Assembly: GCA_045535815.1 (NCBI GenBank)
Contig: JAZSMJ010000035.1
Location: forward strand, 1-64,000
DNA: 64,000 bases
From: JAZSMJ01 sp045535815
Lineage (GTDB): Bacteria; Bacillota; Clostridia; Oscillospirales; CAG-272
Reading direction: 5' to 3'
Shown here: in pieces, positions 35,069-43,885 of the stretch
Position numbering within the stretch: position 1 is the stretch's first letter
How the letters are laid out: the number at the start of each line of letters is the position of its first letter
Program-made: the position numbers and the translations under genes
The notes under the pieces: generated by a model
Databases searched by the model: none
What the model was told of the DNA's origin: nothing
Seen by the model: the letters and a program-made list of their open reading frames with translations, nothing else

Positions 35069-36718
35069 TCAATTAAGGGTGTTTATCATATTTTTGATTC
35101 TACTAAGTGACTTTTCTTTTCCAAGTATATGCATTACTTCATAAAGGTCGGGAGAATTAAGCTTGCCAGTAACAGCAATTCTTATAAACATACTAACGTC
35201 GCCAACGTGACCTTTATAGGCATCCGGGTCATTTTTATAAAGCTTAACCTCGGGTGCATAACCAATTTTCTCAGCTATAATCTTTACTTTATTAAACCAT
35301 TCTTCAGCACTGTCAGCCTCATCATATACGCAAATGAATTCGGTCAATGCAGATTTAACGTCGGCTTTATCAAAATTATCGGGAATAGCGTCCTCCATCT
35401 TGAAATAATCATCGTAGAAGAAGCTCATATACTGCTTTGTTTCAGACCATATTGCATAATCTTTTCTGGGCTTTTTACCGCCTCTTCCGATAGAAAGAAT
35501 CTTTATAGCAAAATCCTTATCGCCCGAAAGCTTTTCAGCAAAGTCTGCATCAAATTCAGATGCCCATTCAATAACCTTATCATAAACCGTTTCGGCTGTC
35601 ATCTTTGATATTACATTCTTTGATACGTCGCAAAGCTTCATATAATCAAAGAGTGAGCCTGCAGGATTCATTTTCTTGTACGAGAACTTGAATGAATCGG
35701 CAGGAGCATCAGGATTAGCACGTCTCCAATCCTCGTAATTTGAATTCAGTACCGTAAGTACGTATTCGTACACAGCCTCAACAGGGAAGCCCTCAGCTTT
35801 GTAATAAGAGAGCGCAAACTCAGGGTCTTTACGCTTTGAAAGCTTTCTCTTGGATTCTCCGTCCATCTTCATCAGCGGACCAATATGCAGATATTTTGGT
35901 ATTTTGAATCCAAGGGATTTAAACAACTGAATATGGAACGGAAGAGATGGAAGCCATTCATCACCTCTTACAACGTGCGTTGTGTACATAAGATGATCGT
36001 CTACCGCATGAGCAAAGTGATACGTGGGAATTCCGTCAGACTTAAGCAGAATATGGTCCATATCATTTTCGGTGAGTTCAAGATCTCCTTTTATAAGATC
36101 TGTAAATTTAATTTTATTTTCTATAGATCCGGTGGAACGGAATCGTAAAACCCAGGGCTGACCGTCATTTAGCTTTTCTTCAATTTCTTCAATGCTACGG
36201 TCTCTCCAAATAGCCCATTTTCCGAAGTAACCAAAATTGGCTTTTTCCGCTTTCTGTTTAGCACGGATATCAGAAAGCTCTTCTTCAGTACAGAAGCAAG
36301 GGTAAGCCTTACCATCGATGACAAGCTGTTTAGCATATACGTGATATATATCTTTTCTCTGACGCTGTCTGTAAGGCCCGTATTTTCCGACAGAACCGTT
36401 TTCAAATTCACCTTCATCAAACTGTACGTTATAGTGTTTGAGTGAATCTATAAGCATTTCAACCGCTCCGAGAACCTCACGCTTAGCGTCTGTATCTTCA
36501 ACTCTAAGAAAATGAACGCCTCCAGACTGATGAGAAAGACGCTCTGAGGTTATTCCTTGAATCAAGTTGCCAAGGTGAACGAATCCCGTAGGGCTGGGAG
36601 CCATTCTTGAAACTATCGCTCCCTCAGGAAGCTCTCTTGCAGGAAATTCTGCTTCAATATCCTCAGGAGTTTTGGTAACGCAAGGAAACAAAAGTTCAGC
36701 TAATTTTAAAGTATCCAT
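35069..36718 (-). CDS. gltX: Glutamyl-tRNA synthetase
   Basis: Charges tRNA-Glu. The HIGH motif is APSPTGFVHLGNL (about residues 41-53) and the KMSKS loop is KRKLSKRKDP (about 292-301). At 549 residues it is longer than the 470-490 of standard GltX, like other clostridial enzymes of this branch, with the extra length mostly in the C-terminal anticodon region. The tRNA-Glu gene at 28434 is one likely substrate. With glnS present, this enzyme may not need to mischarge tRNA-Gln. Confidence 0.94.
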   Translation of the reverse strand: MDTLKLAELLFPCVTKTPEDIEAEFPARELPEGAIVSRMAPSPTGFVHLGNLIQGITSERLSHQSGGVHFLRVEDTDAKREVLGAVEMLIDSLKHYNVQFDEGEFENGSVGKYGPYRQRQRKDIYHVYAKQLVIDGKAYPCFCTEEELSDIRAKQKAEKANFGYFGKWAIWRDRSIEEIEEKLNDGQPWVLRFRSTGSIENKIKFTDLIKGDLELTENDMDHILLKSDGIPTYHFAHAVDDHLMYTTHVVRGDEWLPSLPFHIQLFKSLGFKIPKYLHIGPLMKMDGESKRKLSKRKDPEFALSYYKAEGFPVEAVYEYVLTVLNSNYEDWRRANPDAPADSFKFSYKKMNPAGSLFDYMKLCDVSKNVISKMTAETVYDKVIEWASEFDADFAEKLSGDKDFAIKILSIGRGGKKPRKDYAIWSETKQYMSFFYDDYFKMEDAIPDNFDKADVKSALTEFICVYDEADSAEEWFNKVKIIAEKIGYAPEVKLYKNDPDAYKGHVGDVSMFIRIAVTGKLNSPDLYEVMHILGKEKSLSRIKNMINTLN

Positions 36719-36749
36719 TGATTGTACATCCTTTTATATAGTATAATAA

Positions 36750-37382
36750 TTATAAATAACAATTTAAATACGGATTTGTCTTCTTTTCAAAATCAAGAGT
36801 AGAGCAATCTCCGTGAGCCGGAAGGATTTTGTAGTCACCCTCGAGAGAAGCAAACCATTTCATAGACTCTCTGAGCTGTTTAAGATTTCCGCTATAAAGG
36901 TCATATCTGCCGGTAGCACCCTTAAACAAGGTATCACCGGAGAAAATATTATCCTCAATTATATAGCAAACAGAACCGGCTGTATGTCCAGGTGTATGGA
37001 CAGCAGTGATAAAATATTCACCAAAAGGAATGTTTTCTCCACCCGAAATAAGAACCTCGGCAGTACGGCAGGGAACATCTGATCCTCCGTACTGATACAC
37101 GTAACTCTTTCTAGGATCGGTTATAAGCTCGTTGTCCTGTAATCCTACAAATAATTTAGCTCCGGTCAAATCTCGAATTTCTTCAAGTGCCATAATATGA
37201 TCGAAATGGCCGTGAGTTAAAAAAATATATTTTATATTCAAAGAATAATCTTCAATCGTTTTTATAATTTTTTCCGCCTCGTATGCTGGATCAAAAATAA
37301 CAGCATCCTTTGAGGATTCATCATAAACGATATAACAGTTTGTAGGCATAGGGCCAAGCGAAAGACTAATTATATTTAACAT
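36750..37382 (-). CDS. Metallo-beta-lactamase-fold hydrolase (glyoxalase II-like)
   Basis: A 210-residue cytoplasmic hydrolase. The metal motif THGHFDHI (HxHxDH, about 54-61), the HTPGHTAGS histidine (about 129-137), FSGDTLF (the bridging Asp, about 147-153) and PAHGD (about 188-192) are all intact. The family splits thioesters and similar substrates; the true one is unknown. The start is ATG at 37382 with GGTGAG 7 bases upstream. It is the first gene of the operon that continues into gltX, glnS and metY. Confidence 0.88.
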   Translation of the reverse strand: MLNIISLSLGPMPTNCYIVYDESSKDAVIFDPAYEAEKIIKTIEDYSLNIKYIFLTHGHFDHIMALEEIRDLTGAKLFVGLQDNELITDPRKSYVYQYGGSDVPCRTAEVLISGGENIPFGEYFITAVHTPGHTAGSVCYIIEDNIFSGDTLFKGATGRYDLYSGNLKQLRESMKWFASLEGDYKILPAHGDCSTLDFEKKTNPYLNCYL

Positions 37383-37446
37383 TATAAAACTCACCAAAAT
37401 AAACGAATCAAAATAATTTGCAAAGTATAAAATAACTATTCAAATT

Positions 37447-37452
37447 ATTATA
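37447..37452 (-). promoter_or_regulatory. Probable -10 box of the hydrolase-gltX-glnS-metY operon
   Basis: TATAAT on the minus strand with an extended TGA. No good -35 was seen at 16-18 bases, so it may rely on the extended -10. Confidence 0.5.
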
Positions 37453-37666
37453 TCATATATTTCAGTAAAATAAAAGGAATTTTTCAAATATTTTCAAAAA
37501 TATATTACGGGGAAGAAACATCCCTGCCAATCCTTTGATGCATCTTATTGTACAAAATATAAATTTTGTATAGTTGAGGGAACGGTTTTATATACCTTAA
37601 GGTTACACTATATATAAAACGTTAGGAATTAGTCTCTCTTTAATTCTGTATAAGCTCTTAAATTCC

Positions 37667-37696
37667 TTGACAGCATTGGTTGCTCGGTGATATAAT
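37667..37696 (+). promoter_or_regulatory. Promoter of the radical-SAM/gpsA genes
   Basis: TTGACA (37667-37672), an 18-base spacer and TATAAT (37691-37696) with extended TGA. Predicted start about 37703, leaving a leader of about 50 bases that is nearly all A and T. Confidence 0.85.
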
Positions 37697-37755
37697 ATTT
37701 AAGTAATATTTTTAATTTATATTTTTTATTTAAATTTATTTAATTGGTATCATTG

Positions 37756-38643
37756 ATGTCAACATTTTCTAATTGTAATTTATGTCCTCATAGATGTTTG
37801 GTTGATCGGAATAATTCTGTTGGATTCTGCAGATCAAAAAATTCTGCTCGTGTAGCTCGCTATGCGCTTCATTTTGGCGAGGAGCCTTGTATATCTGGAA
37901 AAAACGGAAGCGGAACGATTTTTTTCAGCGGATGCACGCTAAGGTGCGTTTACTGTCAAAATTATCAGATCAGTCGTGATAATATCGGGTGCGATATATC
38001 TGATGAAAGTCTTGCTGAACTAATTTTAAATCTACAAGCACAAGGCGCTGAGAATATAAACTTCGTCACTCCTTCACAGTTTGTTCACAATATTATAAAC
38101 GCACTTAATTTAGTCAAATCAGATATAAATATTCCTATCGTTTATAACTGTGGCGGATATGAATCTATTGATACATTAAAAATCCTTGAAGGCTATGTTG
38201 ACATATATTTAACAGATATAAAATATATGAGCTCAGCTTTATCAAAAAGGTATTCAAATGCATCGGATTATTTTGAGTACGCTTCGAGTGCAACGAAATA
38301 TATGATCAGCCAGGCTGGCTCGCCTGTTTTTGAAGGAGATCTTTTAAAGCGAGGTGTTATAATTCGTCATCTCGTTTTGCCGGGTTGCAGGAAAGATTCC
38401 TTAGATATTCTTGATTGGATAGCAAATAATCTTGAAAAGGATTCGTTTTTGCTCAGTATTATGAGTCAATATACGCCCGTCTCAATATCAGACGAATACA
38501 GCGAAATTAACAGAAGAATCACAACGTTTGAATATAAGTCCGTTTTAGATCATGCTAAAAAAATCGGGTTATACTCCGGTTATATGCAGGATATTTCAAG
38601 CGCACAGGAAATTTACATCCCTCCGTTTTCTTCGGAGATATAA
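37756..38643 (+). CDS. Radical-SAM protein of the pyruvate formate-lyase activase-like group
   Basis: A 295-residue iron-sulfur enzyme. The radical-SAM cluster motif is CTLRCVYC (CxxxCxxC, about residues 61-68). An N-terminal Cys set, CNLCPHRC followed by GFC, may bind an extra metal or be structural. NFVTPSQFV and YNCGGYES match the 'PflA-like' family often annotated COG1313, whose target is unknown. No pyruvate formate-lyase gene is nearby. The start is uncertain: ATG at 37756 has no visible ribosome site, and an in-frame TTG lies at 37744. Confidence 0.82.
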   Translation: MSTFSNCNLCPHRCLVDRNNSVGFCRSKNSARVARYALHFGEEPCISGKNGSGTIFFSGCTLRCVYCQNYQISRDNIGCDISDESLAELILNLQAQGAENINFVTPSQFVHNIINALNLVKSDINIPIVYNCGGYESIDTLKILEGYVDIYLTDIKYMSSALSKRYSNASDYFEYASSATKYMISQAGSPVFEGDLLKRGVIIRHLVLPGCRKDSLDILDWIANNLEKDSFLLSIMSQYTPVSISDEYSEINRRITTFEYKSVLDHAKKIGLYSGYMQDISSAQEIYIPPFSSEI

Positions 38644-38682
38644 AAATCGAAAGGAGTTCGCATTTTAGCGAATAAATACATT

Positions 38683-39639
38683 ATGAATATTTCAGTTATA
38701 GGAACAGGTAGATGGGGTTCTTTTTTAGCATGGTATAACGACCACATTGGAAATACGGTAACTCATTACGGATTAGAATCTGCGCCTGATTACCAACAGC
38801 TAAAAGCTACTCGATCAAACGGAATGGTCACCCTTCCCGACTCTGTTACACTTACGTCTGATATACACGAGACTCTTAAATCAGAAATAATTATTATATC
38901 TATCGGATCGCAAAATCTGAGATCGTTAATGAAGCAGATCACAGATATAGGAGTATCCGGAAAAACCTTCGTTCTTTGTATGAAAGGTATAGAGATAGAA
39001 AGCGGAAATCGCCTTACTCAGATCGTAAAGGAATACATAGACAGTTCTTGTCACGTTGCAGTTTGGATAGGTCCCGGTCACGTTCAGGAATTTGTCAGAG
39101 GCGTTCCTAACTGTATGGTTATAGATTCGGAGGAAAGCGATGTAAAAGAACGTCTTATTTCTGTTTTCTCCAGCAATCTTATTCGTTTTTACTATGGTAA
39201 TGATTTGATAGGAAACGAGATCGGTGCAGCTGCAAAAAACGTTATAGGTATAGCCTCAGGTGTTCTTGACGCACTTAATTTATCCGCCCTCAAGGGTGCG
39301 CTTATGTCACGAGGCACAAGAGAAATCTCACGTCTTATTAAAGCTATGGGCGGAAATGAATTATCTGCCTACGGCCTTTGTCATCTTGGCGATTACGAAG
39401 CAACTGTTTTTTCTAAATTCAGCCACAACAGGCAGTTCGGCGAGTCATACGTAAAAGGTGAAGCTTATACAAAGCTTGCCGAAGGATATTATACTGCTGC
39501 CGCCATCAAAAAGCTTGCTGATAAATACGGCGTTGAGCTTCCGATTTGCACTGCAGTATATGATATGCTTTATGACGATCTTGATGCCAATGAAGCAGTA
39601 CAGGCGCTTTTCTTGCGCAGCTTAAAAATGGAAATATAA
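38683..39639 (+). CDS. gpsA: NAD(P)H-dependent glycerol-3-phosphate dehydrogenase
   Basis: Makes sn-glycerol-3-phosphate, the backbone for phospholipids. The cofactor motif is GTGRWGS (residues 7-13). IGAAAKNVIGIASGVLDAL holds the catalytic Lys (about residue 188), and HLGDYEATVFSKFSHNRQFG is the conserved C-terminal block. At 318 residues it is slightly short but complete. AAGGAG sits 26 bases before the ATG with a small hairpin in between; an ATT codon at 38662 has better spacing, so the true start needs checking. Confidence 0.92.
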   Translation: MNISVIGTGRWGSFLAWYNDHIGNTVTHYGLESAPDYQQLKATRSNGMVTLPDSVTLTSDIHETLKSEIIIISIGSQNLRSLMKQITDIGVSGKTFVLCMKGIEIESGNRLTQIVKEYIDSSCHVAVWIGPGHVQEFVRGVPNCMVIDSEESDVKERLISVFSSNLIRFYYGNDLIGNEIGAAAKNVIGIASGVLDALNLSALKGALMSRGTREISRLIKAMGGNELSAYGLCHLGDYEATVFSKFSHNRQFGESYVKGEAYTKLAEGYYTAAAIKKLADKYGVELPICTAVYDMLYDDLDANEAVQALFLRSLKMEI

Positions 39640-39641
39640 AA

Positions 39642-39670
39642 CAATCCGGAGCCGATCGGACTCCGGATTG
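39642..39670. terminator. Terminator between gpsA and the nitroreductase gene
   Basis: A perfect 10-bp stem (39642-39651 with 39661-39670) with a 9-base loop. The T-run is better on the minus strand, so it mainly serves the nitroreductase gene. Confidence 0.75.
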
Positions 39671-39682
39671 CAATTTATTTAA

Positions 39683-40198
39683 TTATAATATCCAAAAAAC
39701 TGAGTTTTCTTTAATTGGCTCACGACCGCTATCCGCAGGATATCCTAAAGCACAAACTCCGTATACAGCATAATCTTCAGGCATATTTATTTTGTTTAAA
39801 GCAGATCTGAATTCAGGCTTGTCGCAATTCCCTTTAAACTGATTTATCCAAACCGTTCCGATACCGAGAGAATGTGCAACTAGAAACATATTCTGAAGCG
39901 AGCACGCACAGTCTTCCGTAGCATTAGAATTTGTTTTTTTGTTAGCAACAAGAATCAGAGCATCAGGATTATAAAAATTATACTGAGGTCTGTCAAATTC
40001 GTTGCCTATGATACAAGCAAACTCTTTGATAATCTCTTTATTCTGAATAACGTAAAACTGCCTGTCCTGGTTATTCATTGCGCTCGGCGCATATCGAGCA
40101 CACTCTATTATCTGCTCAAGCAGTTCCCTTTCTACCTTTTTATCCGAGAATGCACGTATACTGCGTCGTGTAATTATATTATTAAAAATTTCGTTCAT
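39683..40198 (-). CDS. Nitroreductase-family protein
   Basis: A 171-residue flavoprotein with the FMN-binding motif RRSIRAFSDKKV near the N-terminus, ARYAPSAMNNQ (about 33-43) and the C-terminal YGVCALGYPAD. These enzymes use NAD(P)H to reduce nitro groups, quinones or flavins; the natural substrate is unknown. It is a single-gene unit with a full-consensus promoter. Confidence 0.9.
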   Translation of the reverse strand: MNEIFNNIITRRSIRAFSDKKVERELLEQIIECARYAPSAMNNQDRQFYVIQNKEIIKEFACIIGNEFDRPQYNFYNPDALILVANKKTNSNATEDCACSLQNMFLVAHSLGIGTVWINQFKGNCDKPEFRSALNKINMPEDYAVYGVCALGYPADSGREPIKENSVFWIL

Positions 40199-40232
40199 AG
40201 CTCTTCCCTTTCTTAATAAGCCTTATATTACG

Positions 40233-40261
40233 ATTATATCAGCAAGATTATTTTTTGTCAA
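40233..40261 (-). promoter_or_regulatory. Promoter of the nitroreductase gene
   Basis: On the minus strand TTGACA (40261-40256), a 17-base spacer and TATAAT (40238-40233) with extended TGA. Confidence 0.88.
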
Positions 40262-40285
40262 TTTTATTCGTTTTCAGGTGTCATT

Positions 40286-42592
40286 ATGTATATTTTCAAG
40301 AACAGACCTCTATGCCTTATATGTTCGTCTTTTCTTTTGACGTCTGCTTTATCATATTTTATATCAGGGATAATAAAACTTACAGCATTATTTATATTAA
40401 CATTAGTCGCAGTATTATTTGCAATTTTATCCCATTTCATTAACTTAAGGATTAAAAGATCTGATAAATTTATTATTATATTAGCAATCCTTTCCTCTTG
40501 CATAGCTCTTATTATATCATTCTTATATTTTGATATTCATTATAAAAGCATAACCGAGTATTATGATACAACGTGTGATATTGAAGGCGTTGTAATACAG
40601 AAAACGTCAAACGAAAGCTATTATAATGCCTATGATATTAAGGTCACATCTGTGAACGGTAGGAAAGAAGATTTCAAGCTCAAGCTTACGCTGAATTATT
40701 CAAGTGATCTTGAAAAAGATGATATATTCACCTTAAAGGTTTTGTTTTCTCAGCCCCAGGAATCTCTTAACGGCTTTAAGCTCAGGCGTTATTATAAATC
40801 TATTGATTACTTTATCTGTGCAGAAAACGCAGAAGGCTGTTACGACGAAAAAACTGGTAATGTATTTTCTATCACCGGTTTATTCAGCGAAATAAATCAG
40901 AAAGCAAGAAAAATATTGTTTTCGAACATTAATAAAAGCTCAGCATCTTTTATATCAGGTATACTTCTCGGCAACAGAGATGACGTATCACCTTATATCA
41001 AAAAGGATTTTTCAAAGCTTGGTCTGTCACACATTCTCTCTGTAAGTGGATTGCACCTAACGGTTGTTGCAGGCGGAGTTTATCTCATATTAAAATTTGT
41101 TACCTTACCCAAAAAGCTCTCATACTTTATACTGCTTTTTGTTGTTTTGTTTTTTATTGGAATAACCGGTTTTTCGTATTCTACAATCAGAGCAGGCTTA
41201 ATGCTGATTTTATTTTACACATCATATCTTTTCGGAAAGCAAAAGGACCCCATCACTTCCCTGCTTTTATCCGTAACTATAATATGTATCATAAATCCAA
41301 CGGCAATAATTAATCCTTCGCTATTAATGTCATTTTCAGCTACAGCAGGTATAATATTACTCGGATCACCTGCTATGGCATTAATTCAGAAGATTGGCAA
41401 AAACGCTAAGCACAAGATCATATTCAAGCCTATAAAGTATGTACTTACAGCTGTTACGCTTACTCTGTCAGCTACGGTTTTTACACTTCCGATCATCTGG
41501 ATATTCTTTGGTGAGACGTCGATAATATCTCCGATTGCAAATATTGTATTTGTTCCTTTGACAACACTTTTGCTTTATATATCTGCAATATTTGTCGTTT
41601 TATCAATTGTTCCAATTATATCCACGGTGCTGATAATTGTTCTCAATTTTATCTGCTCCGCTGTAATAAACCTTTCAAGCTTTTCAGCCGGCATTGCGCC
41701 GGATATGATATCGCTTAAATATCCTTTTGTTAAATATATCTTCATTCTGTTTATTGTTGGAATCTTACTACTTATTTTACTGTTTAAAATAAAAAATCCG
41801 TTGTGGCTTTTGATACCGTTTGCCTGCTGTGTGATCGTATATACAATATGCTGGTCAGTATATTCAGAATATGAAAACACTCAAGACAGGGTTGTCTTTC
41901 TTTCGGAACAAAAGAATGAGGGATTTATCGTAAGATCCGAAAGTCAGACTTTAGTTTGTGATATGACAAGTGGAATGTACGGACTGCAAACACTTATGTT
42001 CAACTCATTTTCGGATTTATTTTATGATACGGAAGCTGACGTTTATATGTTGACACATTACCACAAAAGACATGCAACGTCTATCTCAAAGCTTCTTCAG
42101 AATTATTACATAGATTCCATAGTTATACCAACACCTCAAAATGAAGATGAGTGGCACGTTGCAAAAGCTATCGAAGATATAGCTCATGAAAAAAATATCG
42201 AATTATCGTATTATGACAACTCATATACCCTTGGTTCGATAAACATTGAATTCAAGCGAAGCTATATAAAACGGTCAACTCATCCTATACTCAATGCAAA
42301 AATAACAAACGACTACACATCCTTGGTATACATCGGATCATCGGCATATGACAGTATTGATAATAATTTTATAATCGATACAAGCGATGCTGACGTTATA
42401 ATTTTCGGCATGCACGGTCCTATAGCCAAAAACAAAATCAATTATTTAAACGTTAAATCCAATATAAGTGAGATAATTTTCGCAAACTCTTCACTTTATG
42501 ATATTTACGAAATATCCATTCCCGAAAACATACCGTACGTTACCGACACAAATTTAAAAGAATTTATATTTACAAAAACTTATGCATATTAG
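40286..42592 (+). CDS. comEC: ComEC/Rec2-type DNA uptake channel
   Basis: Polytopic membrane protein of 768 residues that carries single-stranded DNA into the cell in competent bacteria. An N-terminal OB-like segment (about 85-195) is followed by the competence domain with SHILSVSGLHLTVVAGG (about 246-262) and many helices. A C-terminal metallo-beta-lactamase-like domain starts near residue 540. In that domain the usual HxHxDH reads HYHKRH, so the conserved Asp is missing. AGGTG lies 5 bases before the ATG. No comEA gene is next to it. It leads a run of plus-strand genes. Confidence 0.88.
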   Translation: MYIFKNRPLCLICSSFLLTSALSYFISGIIKLTALFILTLVAVLFAILSHFINLRIKRSDKFIIILAILSSCIALIISFLYFDIHYKSITEYYDTTCDIEGVVIQKTSNESYYNAYDIKVTSVNGRKEDFKLKLTLNYSSDLEKDDIFTLKVLFSQPQESLNGFKLRRYYKSIDYFICAENAEGCYDEKTGNVFSITGLFSEINQKARKILFSNINKSSASFISGILLGNRDDVSPYIKKDFSKLGLSHILSVSGLHLTVVAGGVYLILKFVTLPKKLSYFILLFVVLFFIGITGFSYSTIRAGLMLILFYTSYLFGKQKDPITSLLLSVTIICIINPTAIINPSLLMSFSATAGIILLGSPAMALIQKIGKNAKHKIIFKPIKYVLTAVTLTLSATVFTLPIIWIFFGETSIISPIANIVFVPLTTLLLYISAIFVVLSIVPIISTVLIIVLNFICSAVINLSSFSAGIAPDMISLKYPFVKYIFILFIVGILLLILLFKIKNPLWLLIPFACCVIVYTICWSVYSEYENTQDRVVFLSEQKNEGFIVRSESQTLVCDMTSGMYGLQTLMFNSFSDLFYDTEADVYMLTHYHKRHATSISKLLQNYYIDSIVIPTPQNEDEWHVAKAIEDIAHEKNIELSYYDNSYTLGSINIEFKRSYIKRSTHPILNAKITNDYTSLVYIGSSAYDSIDNNFIIDTSDADVIIFGMHGPIAKNKINYLNVKSNISEIIFANSSLYDIYEISIPENIPYVTDTNLKEFIFTKTYAY

Positions 42593-42602
42593 GAGAAATA
42601 AT

Positions 42603-43877
42603 ATGAAAATTGAAAGAAAAATATTAAAAAATAATATTGCTCTCAATATTATCGAAACTTCAAAATTCAAAACAAACTATTTTTCGGTAAATTTTCTTGT
42701 TCCTCTTGATAAAAACACTGCGCCGTATAATGCCCTCATCCCCAATGTTTTGCTAAGAGGATCTAGGAATCATAGCAAAATGATGGATATAAACAAAAGG
42801 CTTGATGAACTCTACCGAGGACGGATTTTTTACAAAAATCAGCGCTGTGGTGAAGTTCAGGTGTTTGGTCTCGGATGTGAATTTCTTGATAACTCGTACG
42901 CTCTTGACGGATTGGATATCTTAAAAGAAACAATGTCGCTTTTCGGCGAGGTTTTGACTACACCTTACACTGAAAACGGAGTTTTTTCCGTAAACTACGT
43001 TGAATCTGAAAAAAGAAATCTCATTGACGCCATAAACGCCAAAATCAACAATAAAACCAGATATGCAATCGAAAGATGCATAGAGGAAATGTGCATAAAC
43101 GAGCGCTTCGGTATATCTGCATTGGGAAAAATTCAGGATATAGAAGCGATCAGCGCTCAATCTCTGTATTCTCATTATAACCGTGTGTTGACTGAATCAA
43201 GAGTCGAGATATATTTTATTGGCTCAGCAAGTTCCGATAAAATAGAAAAGCTCGTACAGACATATCTGAGCGAGAAATTGAGATCATTGAACAGTCCACT
43301 TGAAACCGAAATAATAAAAGGCGTTTCCGATATAAAGGAGATTGAAGAGCCGTTCCCTGTTAAGCAAAGTAAGCTTGCTCTGGGATTCAGAACGGGTACC
43401 CTTTTGAGCGATGAAAATTTTATAGATTTTGCTATGTTTAATAAAATATACGGTTCATCGCCAACAAGCAAGCTTTTTATGAACGTAAGAGAAAAATTAA
43501 GCCTCTGCTATTACTGCCATGCTATACCTGAATCACAAAAGGGAGTAATGATAGTCACCTGCGGTATAGAAACTCAGAACAAGCAAAAGACTATGGATGA
43601 AATACTCAAGCAGTTAAAAGAGGTCGCATGCGGTAATATATCTGACGAAGAATTTGACTCAGCCGTCAAATCCCTGAAGAATTCATACACGGAGATATAT
43701 GACAGTGCGTCACTTATTGAATCTTGGTATTTGAGACGTATGCTCTGCGGAAGAAACGATTCACCTGAGGAGGCTATCGAAAGCATTTCATCCGTTACAA
43801 AAGATAAGATTGCACGTGTAGCGTCAAAGATCACACTCGATACAGTTTATTTTTTAAAGGGCATATCCGAGGAGTAA
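42603..43877 (+). CDS. M16-family peptidase-like protein, probably inactive partner (YmfF-like)
   Basis: The 424-residue protein has the M16 fold but no HxxEH zinc motif; the corresponding area reads RGSRNHSKMMDINKRLDELY. Inactive subunits paired with an active one are usual in this family, as in YmfF/YmfH. The C-terminal R-Y pair region (KLFMNVREKLSLCYYC) is kept. The start is ATG at 42603 with AGGAG 7 bases upstream, overlapping no neighbour. The active partner follows after 8 bases. Confidence 0.85.
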   Translation: MKIERKILKNNIALNIIETSKFKTNYFSVNFLVPLDKNTAPYNALIPNVLLRGSRNHSKMMDINKRLDELYRGRIFYKNQRCGEVQVFGLGCEFLDNSYALDGLDILKETMSLFGEVLTTPYTENGVFSVNYVESEKRNLIDAINAKINNKTRYAIERCIEEMCINERFGISALGKIQDIEAISAQSLYSHYNRVLTESRVEIYFIGSASSDKIEKLVQTYLSEKLRSLNSPLETEIIKGVSDIKEIEEPFPVKQSKLALGFRTGTLLSDENFIDFAMFNKIYGSSPTSKLFMNVREKLSLCYYCHAIPESQKGVMIVTCGIETQNKQKTMDEILKQLKEVACGNISDEEFDSAVKSLKNSYTEIYDSASLIESWYLRRMLCGRNDSPEEAIESISSVTKDKIARVASKITLDTVYFLKGISEE

Positions 43878-43885
43878 TATAAAAT

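Larger units (their letters stand above)
37383..37755. other. 373-base intergenic region between divergent operons
   Basis: No coding frame of interest. It holds the two divergent promoters listed here, an 8-bp inverted repeat TACAAAAT/ATTTTGTA (37551-37570), a 10-bp repeat GTTTTATATA/TATATAAAAC (37585-37620) enclosing CCTTAAGG, and a very A/T-rich leader before the radical-SAM gene. Confidence 0.7.

Noticed and set aside
39257..39640. 64-codon alternative frame in gpsA
   Set aside because: Shadow of the strongly conserved gpsA C-terminus.
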